Shown: positions 1 to 8,909, numbered from the stretch's first letter. The stretch: 64,000 bases of DNA from Pseudomonas viridiflava (GCF_900602065.1 NZ_UWFN01000288.1:1-64000), one strand, 5' to 3'. Program-made: numbers and translations. The notes: a model not told the origin generated them from the letters alone.

Positions 1-230
1 CGTTAAACCACGCCGGCCGGAATTCGATATTGCTGCGTGGGGCAAACCGGCAGGGATGCCGGTTTAGCCGCCTCAGGCCATGGATGGCCGGTGGCGGCGG
101 CCCCACGCAGCAATGTCGGATTACGGGCATGCCGAGCGACAGCGAGGCACCCAGTGGTGGGGCAAGAGCGTTTTGCTTACTTTTGCGCCTCAAAAGTGAG
201 GCGCCGTAAGGGCGCAACCAATAGCCGCCA
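1..230. repeat. Structured dispersed repeat with three-way-junction fold; otherwise gene-free leader
   Basis: Bases 29-43 and 100-114 are a perfect 15-bp inverted repeat. Inside it lie a second perfect stem (44-51 with 58-65) and a third (67-72 with 93-98, with an inner GGCC/GGCC pairing at 76-79 and 86-89). Together they can fold as a three-way junction. A further hairpin pairs 185-191 with 198-204. A frame crossing the region encodes the string GQERFAYFC, which I recall from many short hypothetical proteins scattered in Pseudomonas genomes, so this is probably a dispersed repeat rather than a gene. From about 230 to 426 I see nothing beyond the probable promoter region of the next gene. Confidence 0.55.
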
Positions 231-426
231 TGACGCGCAAACGGATATGAACGCAAAAAACCTCTACACCCAAAACCTTTGTACCAACCCCGATACAGAC
301 CAGACACGCCCCCGACATCCCCCCACGCCACCCTTCCGCCGCGCCTCCCGGCGAAGTAGCATGGCGGGTAGCGTTGATCATCAATAGCGGCCAGTGATGG
401 CGGCATCACCAGGCAGCAGTCGCATC

Positions 427-1179
427 ATGCAATCAACTTCCGACACCACCGCTGAAACCCCACAGAACAACGACCAGCGCTGGAACACTCGCGCCCTGAT
501 CGTCGACGATGACATCCCGATCCGCGAACTACTCTGTGATTACCTGGCGCGCTTCAACATCCAGTGCCGGGGCGTGACCGACGGCACCGAAATGCGCCAG
601 GCGCTGGAAGAAGAAAACTTCGACGTCATCGTCCTCGACCTCATGCTGCCCGGCGAAGATGGCCTGTCACTGTGCCGCTGGCTGCGCGGGACCTCGGACA
701 TCCCGATCCTCATGCTTACCGCTCGCTGCGAACCCACCGACCGGATCATTGGCCTCGAACTGGGCGCTGACGACTACATGGCCAAGCCCTTCGAGCCTCG
801 GGAACTCGTAGCGCGCATCCAGACCGTGCTGCGTCGCGTGCGCGATGATCGTAACGATGAGCGTTCCATGGTGCGCTTCGATGCCTGGCGGCTTAATAGT
901 GTGCTGCGCCAGTTGACCGCTGCCGACGGCCTCGTGGTGCCCCTGTCCAACGCTGAATTCCGTTTGTTACGCGTATTCCTCGAACGCCCTCGCCGAGTGC
1001 TGAGCCGCGAACAACTGCTTGATGCTGCACGGGGTCGTTCGATTGAAGCCTTTGACCGGAGCATTGATCTACTGGTCTCGCGCTTGCGGCAGAAACTGGG
1101 CGACGACCCGAAAAATCCACAGTTGATCAAAACCGTTCGCGGTGAGGGTTATCTGTTCGATGCAAGGGACATCGGTTGA
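427..1179 (+). CDS. OmpR/PhoB-family response regulator
   Basis: This is a DNA-binding response regulator of 250 residues. The receiver domain (about 22-135) has the acidic cluster VDDD at 26-29, the phosphoacceptor Asp71 in VIVLDLMLPG and the conserved Lys120 in YMAKPF. The C-terminal half (about 145-245) is a winged helix of the OmpR type, with LSNAEFRLL and the closing VRGEGYLF. An in-frame ATG lies 33 bases upstream, but 427 leaves the usual short leader before the receiver. Its stop overlaps the start of the kinase gene, so the two are translationally coupled and almost certainly partners. The target genes are unknown; the EF-hand gene just downstream is one candidate. Confidence 0.93.
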   Translation: MQSTSDTTAETPQNNDQRWNTRALIVDDDIPIRELLCDYLARFNIQCRGVTDGTEMRQALEEENFDVIVLDLMLPGEDGLSLCRWLRGTSDIPILMLTARCEPTDRIIGLELGADDYMAKPFEPRELVARIQTVLRRVRDDRNDERSMVRFDAWRLNSVLRQLTAADGLVVPLSNAEFRLLRVFLERPRRVLSREQLLDAARGRSIEAFDRSIDLLVSRLRQKLGDDPKNPQLIKTVRGEGYLFDARDIG

Positions 1180-2234
1180 TCCGCTCTGCTGACACACTGT
1201 TCGCCCGCCTGTTCGGGGGAGCATTGATCGCTATTCTGCTCGCGCATCTGCTGGCGTTCATGTGGTTCAGGTTCTATGGATTCCCACCCCCGCCGCCGCC
1301 CATGCACGAGCAGTCGGGGCAACAGATCAACGGTGCGCCGTTTCAAAGCACGGATGACGGGCGACCACCCGATCACAAACCGCCCTTTTTCCGGGGGCCA
1401 GTGGTGCCGCTGATTTTCCAGTTGATCACCCTGGTGGTTGCTGCGTGGTATGGCGCCAAGGCATTGAGCAGGCCGATCCAGCGTCTGAGCAACGCTGCCG
1501 AAAGGCTCAGCGAAAACCTCGACAGTCCGCCCATGGAAGTCACGGGGCCGAGGGAAGCACGTCAGGCAGCGCAGACATTCAACCTGATGCAGCAACGCAT
1601 CCGCGAACAGGTGCAGCAGCGCGGGCGCATGCTGGCTGCGGTTTCCCATGACCTGCGCACACCGCTGTCGCGTCTGAAGTTGCGGGTCGAGCAGATCGAC
1701 GAGCCAAAGCTGCATGGGCAGATGACTCAGGACCTGAACGACATGATTGGCATGCTCGACGCCACCCTGACCTACCTGAATGAGCAACGCACCAGCGAAA
1801 TAGTGCAGTTGTTCGACTTGCAGGCGCTGATCGAGTCCCTGGCTGAAAATGCTCAGGACAATGGTGATGACGTTCAATCCGCTGGCCAGTGCCGGCCGCT
1901 CAAGACGCAACCCATGGCATTGCGCTCGTGCATCAACAACCTGATTGACAATGCCCTGCGTTATGCCGGTCAGGCACGGGTCGAGATTCATGATGAGGCG
2001 CAGCAAGTGAGCGTCAGGGTCATCGACCACGGCCCGGGTATTCCCGTCGAACATCATGAAACCGTGTTTGAACCTTTTTTCCGTCTGGAAGGCTCGCGTA
2101 ATCGCAACTCCGGCGGCGTCGGCATGGGCATGACCATCGCCCGTGATGCAGCCCGGCGCATGGGCGGTGAGTTATCCCTGGCGCAGACGCCCGGTGGGGG
2201 GCTGACTGCCCTGGTGACCTTGCCGCGTTTCTGA
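1176..2234 (+). CDS. Sensor histidine kinase, partner of the preceding regulator
   Basis: An inner-membrane sensor kinase of 352 residues, read from a TTG start (TTGA overlap with the regulator stop). Visible parts are a membrane segment at about 12-32, a short periplasmic loop at about 36-74 that is proline-rich (six prolines at 37-42), a second membrane segment at about 75-92, a HAMP linker, the H-box AAVSHDLRTPLSR with His158, the N-box NNLIDNALRYA, and ATP-binding glycine motifs DHGPGIP and GVGMGM. All catalytic elements are present. The loop of about 40 residues is too short for a classical folded sensor domain, so the signal may be sensed in or near the membrane or by a partner protein. 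Confidence 0.93.
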   Translation: MIRSADTLFARLFGGALIAILLAHLLAFMWFRFYGFPPPPPPMHEQSGQQINGAPFQSTDDGRPPDHKPPFFRGPVVPLIFQLITLVVAAWYGAKALSRPIQRLSNAAERLSENLDSPPMEVTGPREARQAAQTFNLMQQRIREQVQQRGRMLAAVSHDLRTPLSRLKLRVEQIDEPKLHGQMTQDLNDMIGMLDATLTYLNEQRTSEIVQLFDLQALIESLAENAQDNGDDVQSAGQCRPLKTQPMALRSCINNLIDNALRYAGQARVEIHDEAQQVSVRVIDHGPGIPVEHHETVFEPFFRLEGSRNRNSGGVGMGMTIARDAARRMGGELSLAQTPGGGLTALVTLPRF

Positions 2235-2349
2235 CACGGCCACGTATCTGCACCGATACAAAACCCACATACCCTCGACATCTGCCATCCGGATGCTTGA
2301 TAAGCCGGTGCACCGTCACCGGATCAATCAACCTGAGGGAGTCAGCCCG

Positions 2350-3090
2350 ATGATCAGTGGCGTCAGTAGTAACAGCTATTCGAGCTACACCAGCTCAAGC
2401 GCGAGTACCGCCGCGAGCAAGAAATTCCAGGAGCAATTGCTGGCCCGACTGGACACCGATGGCGACGGCAGTATCAGCAAAGATGAGCTGAGCGCTGCAA
2501 ATTCGTCTTCCGACAGCAAGGACGGCATTACCGTCAGCCTGAGCAAAGCGTTCAGCGACCTGGATGCCAACGACGATGACAGCCTCGACGCCGATGAACT
2601 GGCGGCAATAACGGCACCGCCACCACCTCCTCCGGGCGGTCAGCCAGCGACCGATGTTGCCGAGGATCTGCTCAGCGCGCTGGACACCGATGGCGACGGC
2701 ACGATCAACAGTGACGAACTGACCACAGGCTTGAGCAGCGCGGGCAGCACCGCCGACAGTGCTCAGGTGTTTGATGCCCTGGACACCAATGAGGATGGCA
2801 CTGTCAGCCTCGAAGAACTGACCGCCAGCCTGCAACCGCAACAGCCTCCTGCGCCGCCGGTGGCAACGCAGGAAACCAGCGACCAGTTGTTCAGCTCCCT
2901 GGACGCTGATGGCGACGGCAGCATCAGCGCTGACGAACTGACCAGCGCGCTGAGCGCCACCTCGAACGCCAGTACCAGCGCCGACACCAAAGCCTCTCAA
3001 GCCTTGAGCCGCATGGTTGCCGCATTGACCGAGCGTTACGACACCAGCGGCAGCAAGCCGGTCGGCAAGTATCTCGATACTGCTGCGTGA
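2350..3090 (+). CDS. EF-hand calcium-binding repeat protein
   Basis: A 246-residue protein with five canonical or near-canonical EF-hand loops: DTDGDGSISKDE, DANDDDSLDADE, DTDGDGTINSDE, DTNEDGTVSLEE and DADGDGSISADE. Two proline-rich linkers (PPPPPPGG and PQQPPAPP) separate the first, second and third groups. The N-terminus is Ser/Thr-rich with no clear signal peptide. The start at 2350 is preceded by a CTGAGGGA ribosome-binding stretch; an upstream in-frame codon would add 19 unlikely residues. Calcium binding is strongly implied by the loops. The cellular role is not known; it resembles EF-hand proteins of pseudomonads and xanthomonads such as EfhP and XopAW. It follows the two-component genes by 115 bp. 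Confidence 0.85.
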   Translation: MISGVSSNSYSSYTSSSASTAASKKFQEQLLARLDTDGDGSISKDELSAANSSSDSKDGITVSLSKAFSDLDANDDDSLDADELAAITAPPPPPPGGQPATDVAEDLLSALDTDGDGTINSDELTTGLSSAGSTADSAQVFDALDTNEDGTVSLEELTASLQPQQPPAPPVATQETSDQLFSSLDADGDGSISADELTSALSATSNASTSADTKASQALSRMVAALTERYDTSGSKPVGKYLDTAA

Positions 3091-3098
3091 TGCGAGAC

Positions 3099-3128
3099 CT
3101 TTGCCTGATAGATCTCTGTCAGGCAAAG
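3099..3128 (+). terminator. Hairpin after the EF-hand gene
   Basis: Ten-base perfect arms CTTTGCCTGA (3099-3108) and TCAGGCAAAG (3119-3128) begin 8 bases after the stop codon. There is no T-run, so it is a terminator-like or mRNA-stabilising hairpin rather than a classic intrinsic terminator. Confidence 0.45.
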
Positions 3129-3189
3129 CACAGCACCTGTAGCGCCTTCGTAGTCCAGACGCCACGCTGTCGCGCAGAAAACAAGAGCC

Positions 3190-3280
3190 CTGTAGGAGTG
3201 AGCTTGCTCGCGATAGCTGTAGATCTGTTAAGAAGATGTCGTCTGACCTGACGTGATCGCGAGCAAGCTCACTCCTACAG
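3190..3280. repeat. REPIN, GTGAGCTTGCTCGC type
   Basis: Two 25-base perfect inverted arms (3190-3214 and 3256-3280), starting CTGTAGGAGTGAGCTTGCTC, enclose about 40 unrelated bases. The same type recurs at 29100. With the hairpin before it, this REPIN fills the gap between the EF-hand gene and the permease. Confidence 0.9.
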
Positions 3281-3404
3281 TCCAATGCTTGCAACACGAG
3301 AGCCGCGTTTCAGCAACATCAAAGCGCATTCCAAATCTGCCCCACTGACGAACTTGTCCTCATCACCACCGGTCTGAGAGTTGCCTGCCTATCGAGTACC
3401 ACAA

Positions 3405-4667
3405 ATGCCCGCATTCGACCCTGCAATGGTTATCTGGATCGCCGCCGCCATAGCCATCTGCGGCGTGATTACCCGACCATGGCGAGTGCCGGAATTTGTC
3501 TGGGCCCTGGGGGCCGCAATACTGCTTACAGCGCTGGGCTTTATTCCGCTGCACAAAGCGCTTGGCGCGGTGGCGGAAGGTGGTGACGTCTACCTGTTTC
3601 TGATCGGCATGATGGTGCTGGCCGAACTGGCACGGCAACAAGGCCTGTTCGACTGGCTGGCCATGTTTGCTGCAAAACATGCAAAAGGCTCGGGACAACG
3701 ACTGTTCGATCTGGTGTTTCTGGTCGGCACACTGGTCACGGTGTTTCTGTCCAACGATGCGACCGCCGTTGTTCTGACTCCCGCCGTGTATGCCGCAGCC
3801 CGTGCCGCCAAGGCAGAGCCTCTGCCCTACCTGTTTATCTGCGCCTTCATTGCCAATGCGGCCAGTTTTGTACTGCCCATCTCCAACCCCGCAAACCTGG
3901 TGATATTCGGCAGCAACATGCCGCCGCTGACCACCTGGCTCTGGCACTTCAGCCTGCCTTCAATTGCCGCCATCAGCCTGACCTATCTGGTGTTGCGCCT
4001 CACGCAGCGCACTCATCTGCGTAAGCCCCTGGCCACGAACATCACCTTGCAACCGCTGTCCAGCGGCGCACGGCTGACCGCGTTCGGTATTGTGCTGACT
4101 GGCATCGTCTTGCTGAGCGCATCGGCACTCGGCGTGCAACTTGGGTTGCCCACTTTTTGTGCGGGTATCGCTACCGCCGCACTGATTCATATCCGCCAAC
4201 GACTCAACCCGCTGCCAGTGCTCAAAGCGGTTTCCTGGAGTGTCTTGCCGCTGGTGGCAGGTTTGTTTGTGCTGGTAGAGGGGCTGGCACTGACCGGCGT
4301 GATCGATCATTTGGCCCATGCGCTGAAATCACTGGCCGACCACTCTGCCGTTCAAGCAAGCTGGGCAGCAGGCTTGAGCGTCGCGATCGCCAGTAACCTG
4401 ATCAACAACCTTCCGGCCGGTCTGATCGCAGGCTCAGTCGGCCACATCGCACAACTGCCGACAGCGACCACCAGTGCATTGGTGATCGGCGTCGATCTTG
4501 GCCCCAACCTTTCGATCACCGGCTCGCTGGCAACCTTGCTCTGGTTGATTGCCATCCGTCGCGAAGGCGAAAACGTCACCGCCATGGGCTTTCTACGGCT
4601 GGGGATTCTGGTCATGCCACCCGCGTTGATTGCAGCGCTGGCAGCACTCTCGATGACCCATTCATAG
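3405..4667 (+). CDS. ArsB/NhaD-type (ion transporter superfamily) permease
   Basis: An inner-membrane transporter of 420 residues with about eleven hydrophobic segments. The stretch FLSNDATAVVLTP followed by PISNPANLVIF is the paired SND/SNxxN signature of the ArsB and SLC13/NhaD group, and a second pair (IASNLINNLPAGL) occurs in the C-terminal half. Databases often label such proteins arsenical pump, but no arsR, arsC or arsH lies nearby, so the substrate is open. The start at 3405 (ATG) is preferred to a TTG 24 bases upstream. It converges with the pca operon; only 8 bases separate the two stops. Confidence 0.8.
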   Translation: MPAFDPAMVIWIAAAIAICGVITRPWRVPEFVWALGAAILLTALGFIPLHKALGAVAEGGDVYLFLIGMMVLAELARQQGLFDWLAMFAAKHAKGSGQRLFDLVFLVGTLVTVFLSNDATAVVLTPAVYAAARAAKAEPLPYLFICAFIANAASFVLPISNPANLVIFGSNMPPLTTWLWHFSLPSIAAISLTYLVLRLTQRTHLRKPLATNITLQPLSSGARLTAFGIVLTGIVLLSASALGVQLGLPTFCAGIATAALIHIRQRLNPLPVLKAVSWSVLPLVAGLFVLVEGLALTGVIDHLAHALKSLADHSAVQASWAAGLSVAIASNLINNLPAGLIAGSVGHIAQLPTATTSALVIGVDLGPNLSITGSLATLLWLIAIRREGENVTAMGFLRLGILVMPPALIAALAALSMTHS

Positions 4668-4675
4668 CATTGGCA

Positions 4676-5086
4676 TCAAATGTTCGGGCTGCTCTGCTGC
4701 AACGACTCGACGCCCATTTCATCCCAGACTTCTTCCGCCAGGTGAAACGTCGCGTTGGCGGCCGGTATACCGCAATAGATTGCGCTCTGCATCAGCACTT
4801 CCTTGATCTCCTCACGGGTCACGCCATTGTGTTTGGCGGCCTTGAGGTGCAGGCGCAGCTCGCCTTCACGGTTCATACCGATCAGCATGGCGATGGTCAC
4901 CAGGCTGCGGGTATGACGCGGCAGGCCGGGGCGGGTCCAGATATCACCCCAGGCGTGACGGGTGATCATTTCCTGAAACTCTTCGTTGAACGGCGTGAGC
5001 TTCTTCAGGCTGTTGTCCACGTGGGCATCGCCCAGAACAGCGCGGCGCACTTGCATGCCGGCTTCGTAACGTTGTTTTTCGTCCAT
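4676..5086 (-). CDS. pcaC: 4-carboxymuconolactone decarboxylase
   Basis: The 136-residue protein decarboxylates 4-carboxymuconolactone to 3-oxoadipate enol-lactone in the protocatechuate branch of the beta-ketoadipate pathway. It has the CMD-family core, including HAWGDIWTRPGL, RSLVTIAMLIG and the segment VLMQSAIYCGIPAAN, and the length is typical of a stand-alone PcaC. It is the last gene of the minus-strand order pcaH-G-K-B-D-C and starts 14 bases after pcaD, with a GGAG ribosome binding site. Confidence 0.95.
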   Translation of the reverse strand: MDEKQRYEAGMQVRRAVLGDAHVDNSLKKLTPFNEEFQEMITRHAWGDIWTRPGLPRHTRSLVTIAMLIGMNREGELRLHLKAAKHNGVTREEIKEVLMQSAIYCGIPAANATFHLAEEVWDEMGVESLQQSSPNI

Positions 5087-5100
5087 TGGAGACTCCGGAT

Positions 5101-5889
5101 TCAGGCTTGCAAAAAGGTCAGGACACGCTCGCCGAATGCATTGCCCGCTTCGATACTGGAAAGGTGTGCAGCGTGAAATTCGGCATACTCGGCACCCGCA
5201 ATGTGCCCGGTGAGAAAACGCCCGTCAGTCGGGGTGGTAACAGCATCCTGAGTACCACAGACCACCAGCACCGGTAGTTTGATCGCACTGATCTGATCAC
5301 GAAAATCTGCGTCGCGTACCGCTGCGCAGTTGGCGGCATAACCCTGAGGTGAGGTCTGGGCAAGCATGTCGACCACCGGCTCAACCTGCTGCGGCGCGGC
5401 CTTGGCAAACTCTGGGGTGAACCAGCGCGCAATCGACGCCTCACGCAAGGCTTGCATCGCGGCTTTGCCATCGCGCAAAACGGTTTCGATACGCGGGTTC
5501 CAGACATCGGGGGTGCCGATCTTCGCCGCCGTATTGCAGAGCACTACACGCTGTATACGCTGCGGCGCATTGATCGCCAGCCACTGGCCAATCAAGCCGC
5601 CCATGGACAGCCCGCAAAACAGCACGCTCGGCAATTGCAATGCATCCAGCAAGGCCAATACATCGCGCCCGTTCTGTTCGATGGTGTAAGTTCCTTCGGT
5701 CACCAGCGATTGGCCGTGCCCGCGCGTGTCATAGCGCAACACCTGAAAATGCTTCGTGAAGGCCGGCATTTGCGAGTCCCACATCTTCAAGTCGGTGCCT
5801 AGCGAGTTGGACAACAACACAACCGGCGCACCTTGCGGGCCATCGATTTGGTAATGCAATGGGCCGTCAGGCAGTTGGATGAAAGACAT
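5101..5889 (-). CDS. pcaD: 3-oxoadipate enol-lactonase
   Basis: An alpha/beta hydrolase of 262 residues that opens 3-oxoadipate enol-lactone to 3-oxoadipate. The nucleophile elbow is FCGLSMGGLIG, and the oxyanion and Asp/His regions (VVCGTQDAVTTP and AAHLSSIE) are in place. The start at 5889 (MSFIQLPDGPLHY) matches the family N-terminus; the frame stays open upstream only because it reads through the REPIN. The 104-base pcaB-pcaD gap is mostly that REPIN. Confidence 0.95.
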   Translation of the reverse strand: MSFIQLPDGPLHYQIDGPQGAPVVLLSNSLGTDLKMWDSQMPAFTKHFQVLRYDTRGHGQSLVTEGTYTIEQNGRDVLALLDALQLPSVLFCGLSMGGLIGQWLAINAPQRIQRVVLCNTAAKIGTPDVWNPRIETVLRDGKAAMQALREASIARWFTPEFAKAAPQQVEPVVDMLAQTSPQGYAANCAAVRDADFRDQISAIKLPVLVVCGTQDAVTTPTDGRFLTGHIAGAEYAEFHAAHLSSIEAGNAFGERVLTFLQA

Positions 5890-5925
5890 TTTGGCTCCTG
5901 TTCGAAAAATGGAATTCATCATCTT

Positions 5926-5999
5926 CTGTAGGAGCTGCCGAAGGCTGCGAACCGGTTCCCATGACACACCGCTTTCGCAGCCTGCGGCAGCTCCTACAG
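5926..5999. repeat. REPIN, GAGCTGCCGAAGG type, overlapping the pcaB stop
   Basis: Inverted arms of CTGTAGGAGCTGCCGAAGG type enclose a short loop between pcaB and pcaD. The element reaches into pcaB: the CTA at 5994-5996 inside the arm is the pcaB stop codon read on the minus strand. Confidence 0.92.
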
Positions 6000-7370
6000 G
6001 TTTTGCGAACTTGCGCGAATTTTTTCATGCTCCGCCACCGCCCTCTCCACCCACTGCTGCGCAAGCCCCAGGTAGTTGGCAGGATCAAGCAGATGGTCCA
6101 GTTCGACCGCCGAAAGCTCGGCGGCAACCTGCGGATCAGCGCCCAGCACTTCGCGCAGGTGCAGGCCTTGTTGCACGGCACGACGGCAGCTTTGTTCAAT
6201 CAGATGATGCGCAGCATCGCGACCGATGCGCTGCGCCAGGGTAATGCTGACTGCCTCGGCGAGCACCAGGCCTCGGGTGGAGTCAAGATTTGTGAGCATC
6301 TGCTCCGCGTTGACTTCCAGCGCCGGAATCACCTGCAACGCCTGCTGCAGCGATCCCGACACCAGGCAGCACAGCTCAGGCAGGGTTTCCCATTCGGCAT
6401 GCCACAACCCCAGGCTGCGCTCATGTTCCTGAGGCATGGCCGCGAACATCGTGGCGACCAGTCCCGGCGCACGCACCGAGGCACTGATCATCACGGCCGC
6501 GCCCACAGGGTTACGCTTGTGAGGCATGGTGGATGATCCACCCTTGCCTGCCGCTGCGGGTTCAAAGACTTCACCGATTTCGGTTTGCATCAACAGGCTG
6601 ATATCGCGGCCGACCTTTCCCAGACTCCCGGCTATCAGACCCAGCCAACCGGCAAACTCCACCAGCCTGTCGCGCTGTGTATGCCACGGTTGCTCGGGCA
6701 AGCTCAATTGCAGCTCATGGGCGAGCGCTTCAGCAACAGGCAATGCCTGTTCGCCCAACGCCGCGAGGGTTCCGGACGCGCCCCCAAACTGCAGGCTCAG
6801 CAGCCGCAGTTTCAGCTCCTGCAAGCGTTGCCGATGACGCGTCACCGCCCCCAACCAACCAGCGATCTTCATCCCGAGGGTGACCGGCGTCGCCTGTTGC
6901 AACCAGGTACGACCCGCCAGCGGTGTAACGGCATACCGTTGAGCCTGTACCGCCAGAGCATCCGCCAGCGTCGACAGATCACGCTCCAACAGCACAATGG
7001 CGGCGCGCAGTTGCAACACCAGCCCGCTGTCCATGACGTCCTGGCTGGTTGCTCCCATGTGTACATAACGCTCAGCGGTGGGGTTGTGCGCAGCGATCTT
7101 CTTGCCCAGCGCCTTGACCAGCGGGATCGCTGAATTGCCGGCATTGCCTATTGCAACCGCCAGTTCAGCAAAGTCGAACAGCTCGGCGCGGCAACTGGCC
7201 TGGATATCGTCGACCACTTCTGCGGGGATCAACCCGGTGCTGGCCTCAGCGCGGGCCAGCGCTGCTTCGAAATCAAGCATGCCTTGCAGCCGTCCGTGAT
7301 CAGAGAAGATTTCCCTCATCTGCGGCTGGCTGAAATACGCGTCGAAAAGTTGCTGGCTCGTCGTGTTCAA
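5994..7370 (-). CDS. pcaB: 3-carboxy-cis,cis-muconate cycloisomerase
   Basis: A fumarase/aspartase-superfamily enzyme of 458 residues that cyclises 3-carboxy-cis,cis-muconate to 4-carboxymuconolactone. The superfamily signature GGSSTMPHKRNP is intact, and MGATSQDVMDSG gives the second active-site region. Translation most likely starts at a TTG at 7370: GGAG sits eight bases upstream and no ATG is placed better. The final residue and stop lie inside the REPIN at 5926-5999, so the extreme C-terminus (IRASSQNL) may have been reset by insertion of that element. Confidence 0.95.
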   Translation of the reverse strand: MNTTSQQLFDAYFSQPQMREIFSDHGRLQGMLDFEAALARAEASTGLIPAEVVDDIQASCRAELFDFAELAVAIGNAGNSAIPLVKALGKKIAAHNPTAERYVHMGATSQDVMDSGLVLQLRAAIVLLERDLSTLADALAVQAQRYAVTPLAGRTWLQQATPVTLGMKIAGWLGAVTRHRQRLQELKLRLLSLQFGGASGTLAALGEQALPVAEALAHELQLSLPEQPWHTQRDRLVEFAGWLGLIAGSLGKVGRDISLLMQTEIGEVFEPAAAGKGGSSTMPHKRNPVGAAVMISASVRAPGLVATMFAAMPQEHERSLGLWHAEWETLPELCCLVSGSLQQALQVIPALEVNAEQMLTNLDSTRGLVLAEAVSITLAQRIGRDAAHHLIEQSCRRAVQQGLHLREVLGADPQVAAELSAVELDHLLDPANYLGLAQQWVERAVAEHEKIRASSQNL

Positions 7371-7386
7371 AAGCGTGCTCCAAAAT

Positions 7387-8736
7387 TCATGTGGCGTCCG
7401 AGTGGCTTACCCAGCCCTTGATCAATACAGCAAGAGCCGCCAGTGCCGCGGGCACCACCAGCGCAGTCAGAACCTGCTCGAAATTCCAGCCCAGCCCCAA
7501 CAAGGTGGCGCCCGCCCAGGCACCGAGAATTGCGCCAAACCGACCGATGCCCAGCATCCATGAAACGCCGGTGGCACGACCTTGAGTCGGATAGAACCGC
7601 GCCGCCAGCGAAGGCATGGCCGATTGCGCGCCGTTGATACACATACCGGCCAGCAGCACTAACGTCGCCAGCACGGCGACGTTACCCAGACTCTGCCCCA
7701 CCAACCAGGCAAACACCCCGGCCAGAAAGTACGCACAACCAATCACCTTGTGCGGGTTGTACTTGTCCATGGCCCAACCGACGCCGACTGCGCTCAACAC
7801 ACCACCAAATTGAAACAGAGCCCCAATGAAGGCCGATTGTTCCATGCTCGCGCCGCTGTCACGCATGAGGGTTGGCAGCCAACTGGTCAGCAGATAAACA
7901 ATGACCAAGCCCATGAAATAGGTCAGCCACAGCAACAAGGTCCCGGCGCTGTAGGTGCCGGAAAATATGACCTTCAAGACGTTACGGCTGCGCACGGTTT
8001 TCTGTTCCGGCACGCTGAAGTCTTTGGCGGCGTTGACCTCCTGACGGGAGATCGGCGCCAGCACCTTGCGAATACGATCGACTCCCAGATTGCGCACGAC
8101 CAGAAAACGCGCCGACTCCGGCAGCCAGATCATCAGCACGACCGTGAGGATCAGCGGCAGAATCCCGCCAAGCATCAACAGGCTGTGCCAACCCATGGCG
8201 GGGATCAGCTTGGCGGAAACAAATCCGCCGCAGGCCATGCCGAGGTTGAAGCCGCAGAACATGCTGGTCACCAGCAATGATTTGAGACGCTCCGGGGTGT
8301 ACTCCGAGAGCAGTGTCGTGGCGTTGGGCATCGCCGCGCCAAGGCCAAGACCGGTGAGCAAACGCAGGATCAGCAATTGATCGATGTTGCTGCTGTACGC
8401 CGACAGCAGGCTGAACAGGCCGAACAGAAAAACCGCCACCACCAGCACGACCTTACGGCCGAAACGATCAGCCAGCGGGCCTGAACCCAGCGCACCGAAG
8501 ACCATGCCGATCAGCGCAGCACTCATGACCGGGCCCAGGCTCGCACGGTCGATGCCCCACTCCACGCTCAACGCCGGGGCAATAAAGCCCATGGCGGCGG
8601 TGTCGAGGCCATCGAGAAAGACAATCAGAAAACACAAAATGACCACTCGCCACTGATAACGGGACAAGGGTTGAGCATTGATGAAAGCCTGCACATCCAG
8701 TGTGCCGGCCTCGGGCACGCGAGCCGAAAGCGTCAT
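7387..8736 (-). CDS. pcaK: Aromatic acid:H+ symporter (4-hydroxybenzoate/protocatechuate)
   Basis: A major-facilitator protein of 449 residues with twelve predicted membrane spans, of the aromatic acid:H+ symporter family. Visible family marks are FLDGLDTAAMGF in the first span and the loop motif GPLADRFGRK. The start at 8736 (MTLSARVPEAG) is preferred; the longer frame reads through a REPIN. Its place inside the pca operon, 16 bases before pcaB, supports uptake of 4-hydroxybenzoate and/or protocatechuate. Assignment to pcaK rather than pcaT, a different permease type, rests on the AAHS motifs. Confidence 0.88.
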   Translation of the reverse strand: MTLSARVPEAGTLDVQAFINAQPLSRYQWRVVILCFLIVFLDGLDTAAMGFIAPALSVEWGIDRASLGPVMSAALIGMVFGALGSGPLADRFGRKVVLVVAVFLFGLFSLLSAYSSNIDQLLILRLLTGLGLGAAMPNATTLLSEYTPERLKSLLVTSMFCGFNLGMACGGFVSAKLIPAMGWHSLLMLGGILPLILTVVLMIWLPESARFLVVRNLGVDRIRKVLAPISRQEVNAAKDFSVPEQKTVRSRNVLKVIFSGTYSAGTLLLWLTYFMGLVIVYLLTSWLPTLMRDSGASMEQSAFIGALFQFGGVLSAVGVGWAMDKYNPHKVIGCAYFLAGVFAWLVGQSLGNVAVLATLVLLAGMCINGAQSAMPSLAARFYPTQGRATGVSWMLGIGRFGAILGAWAGATLLGLGWNFEQVLTALVVPAALAALAVLIKGWVSHSDAT

Positions 8737-8782
8737 GGGGGTTCCTTTTATTGTTGTTTTAATGTCACTTTGGAATGCTTTC

Positions 8783-8905
8783 CTGTAGGAGTGACCGGGG
8801 TGGCGATCCACCTTGCTAGCGATAGCGTCAGGTCAGGCGACAATGCATCGACAGAAGAATCGAATCGCGAGCAAGGTGGATCGCCACCCCGGTCACTCCT
8901 ACAGG
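8783..8905. repeat. Long REPIN variant between pcaG and pcaK
   Basis: Arms begin CCTGTAGGAGTGACCGGGGT and extend about 40 bases on each side with few mismatches (8783-8824 against 8865-8905). The middle of the arm (GGTGGCGATCCACC) differs from the other copies and is itself palindromic. The element ends 4 bases before the pcaG stop codon. Confidence 0.9.
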
Positions 8906-8909
8906 TCAC

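Noticed and set aside
3405..4667. Arsenic-resistance assignment of the permease
   Set aside because: The fold and motifs fit ArsB/NhaD broadly, but no arsR/arsC/arsH neighbour supports arsenite as substrate.
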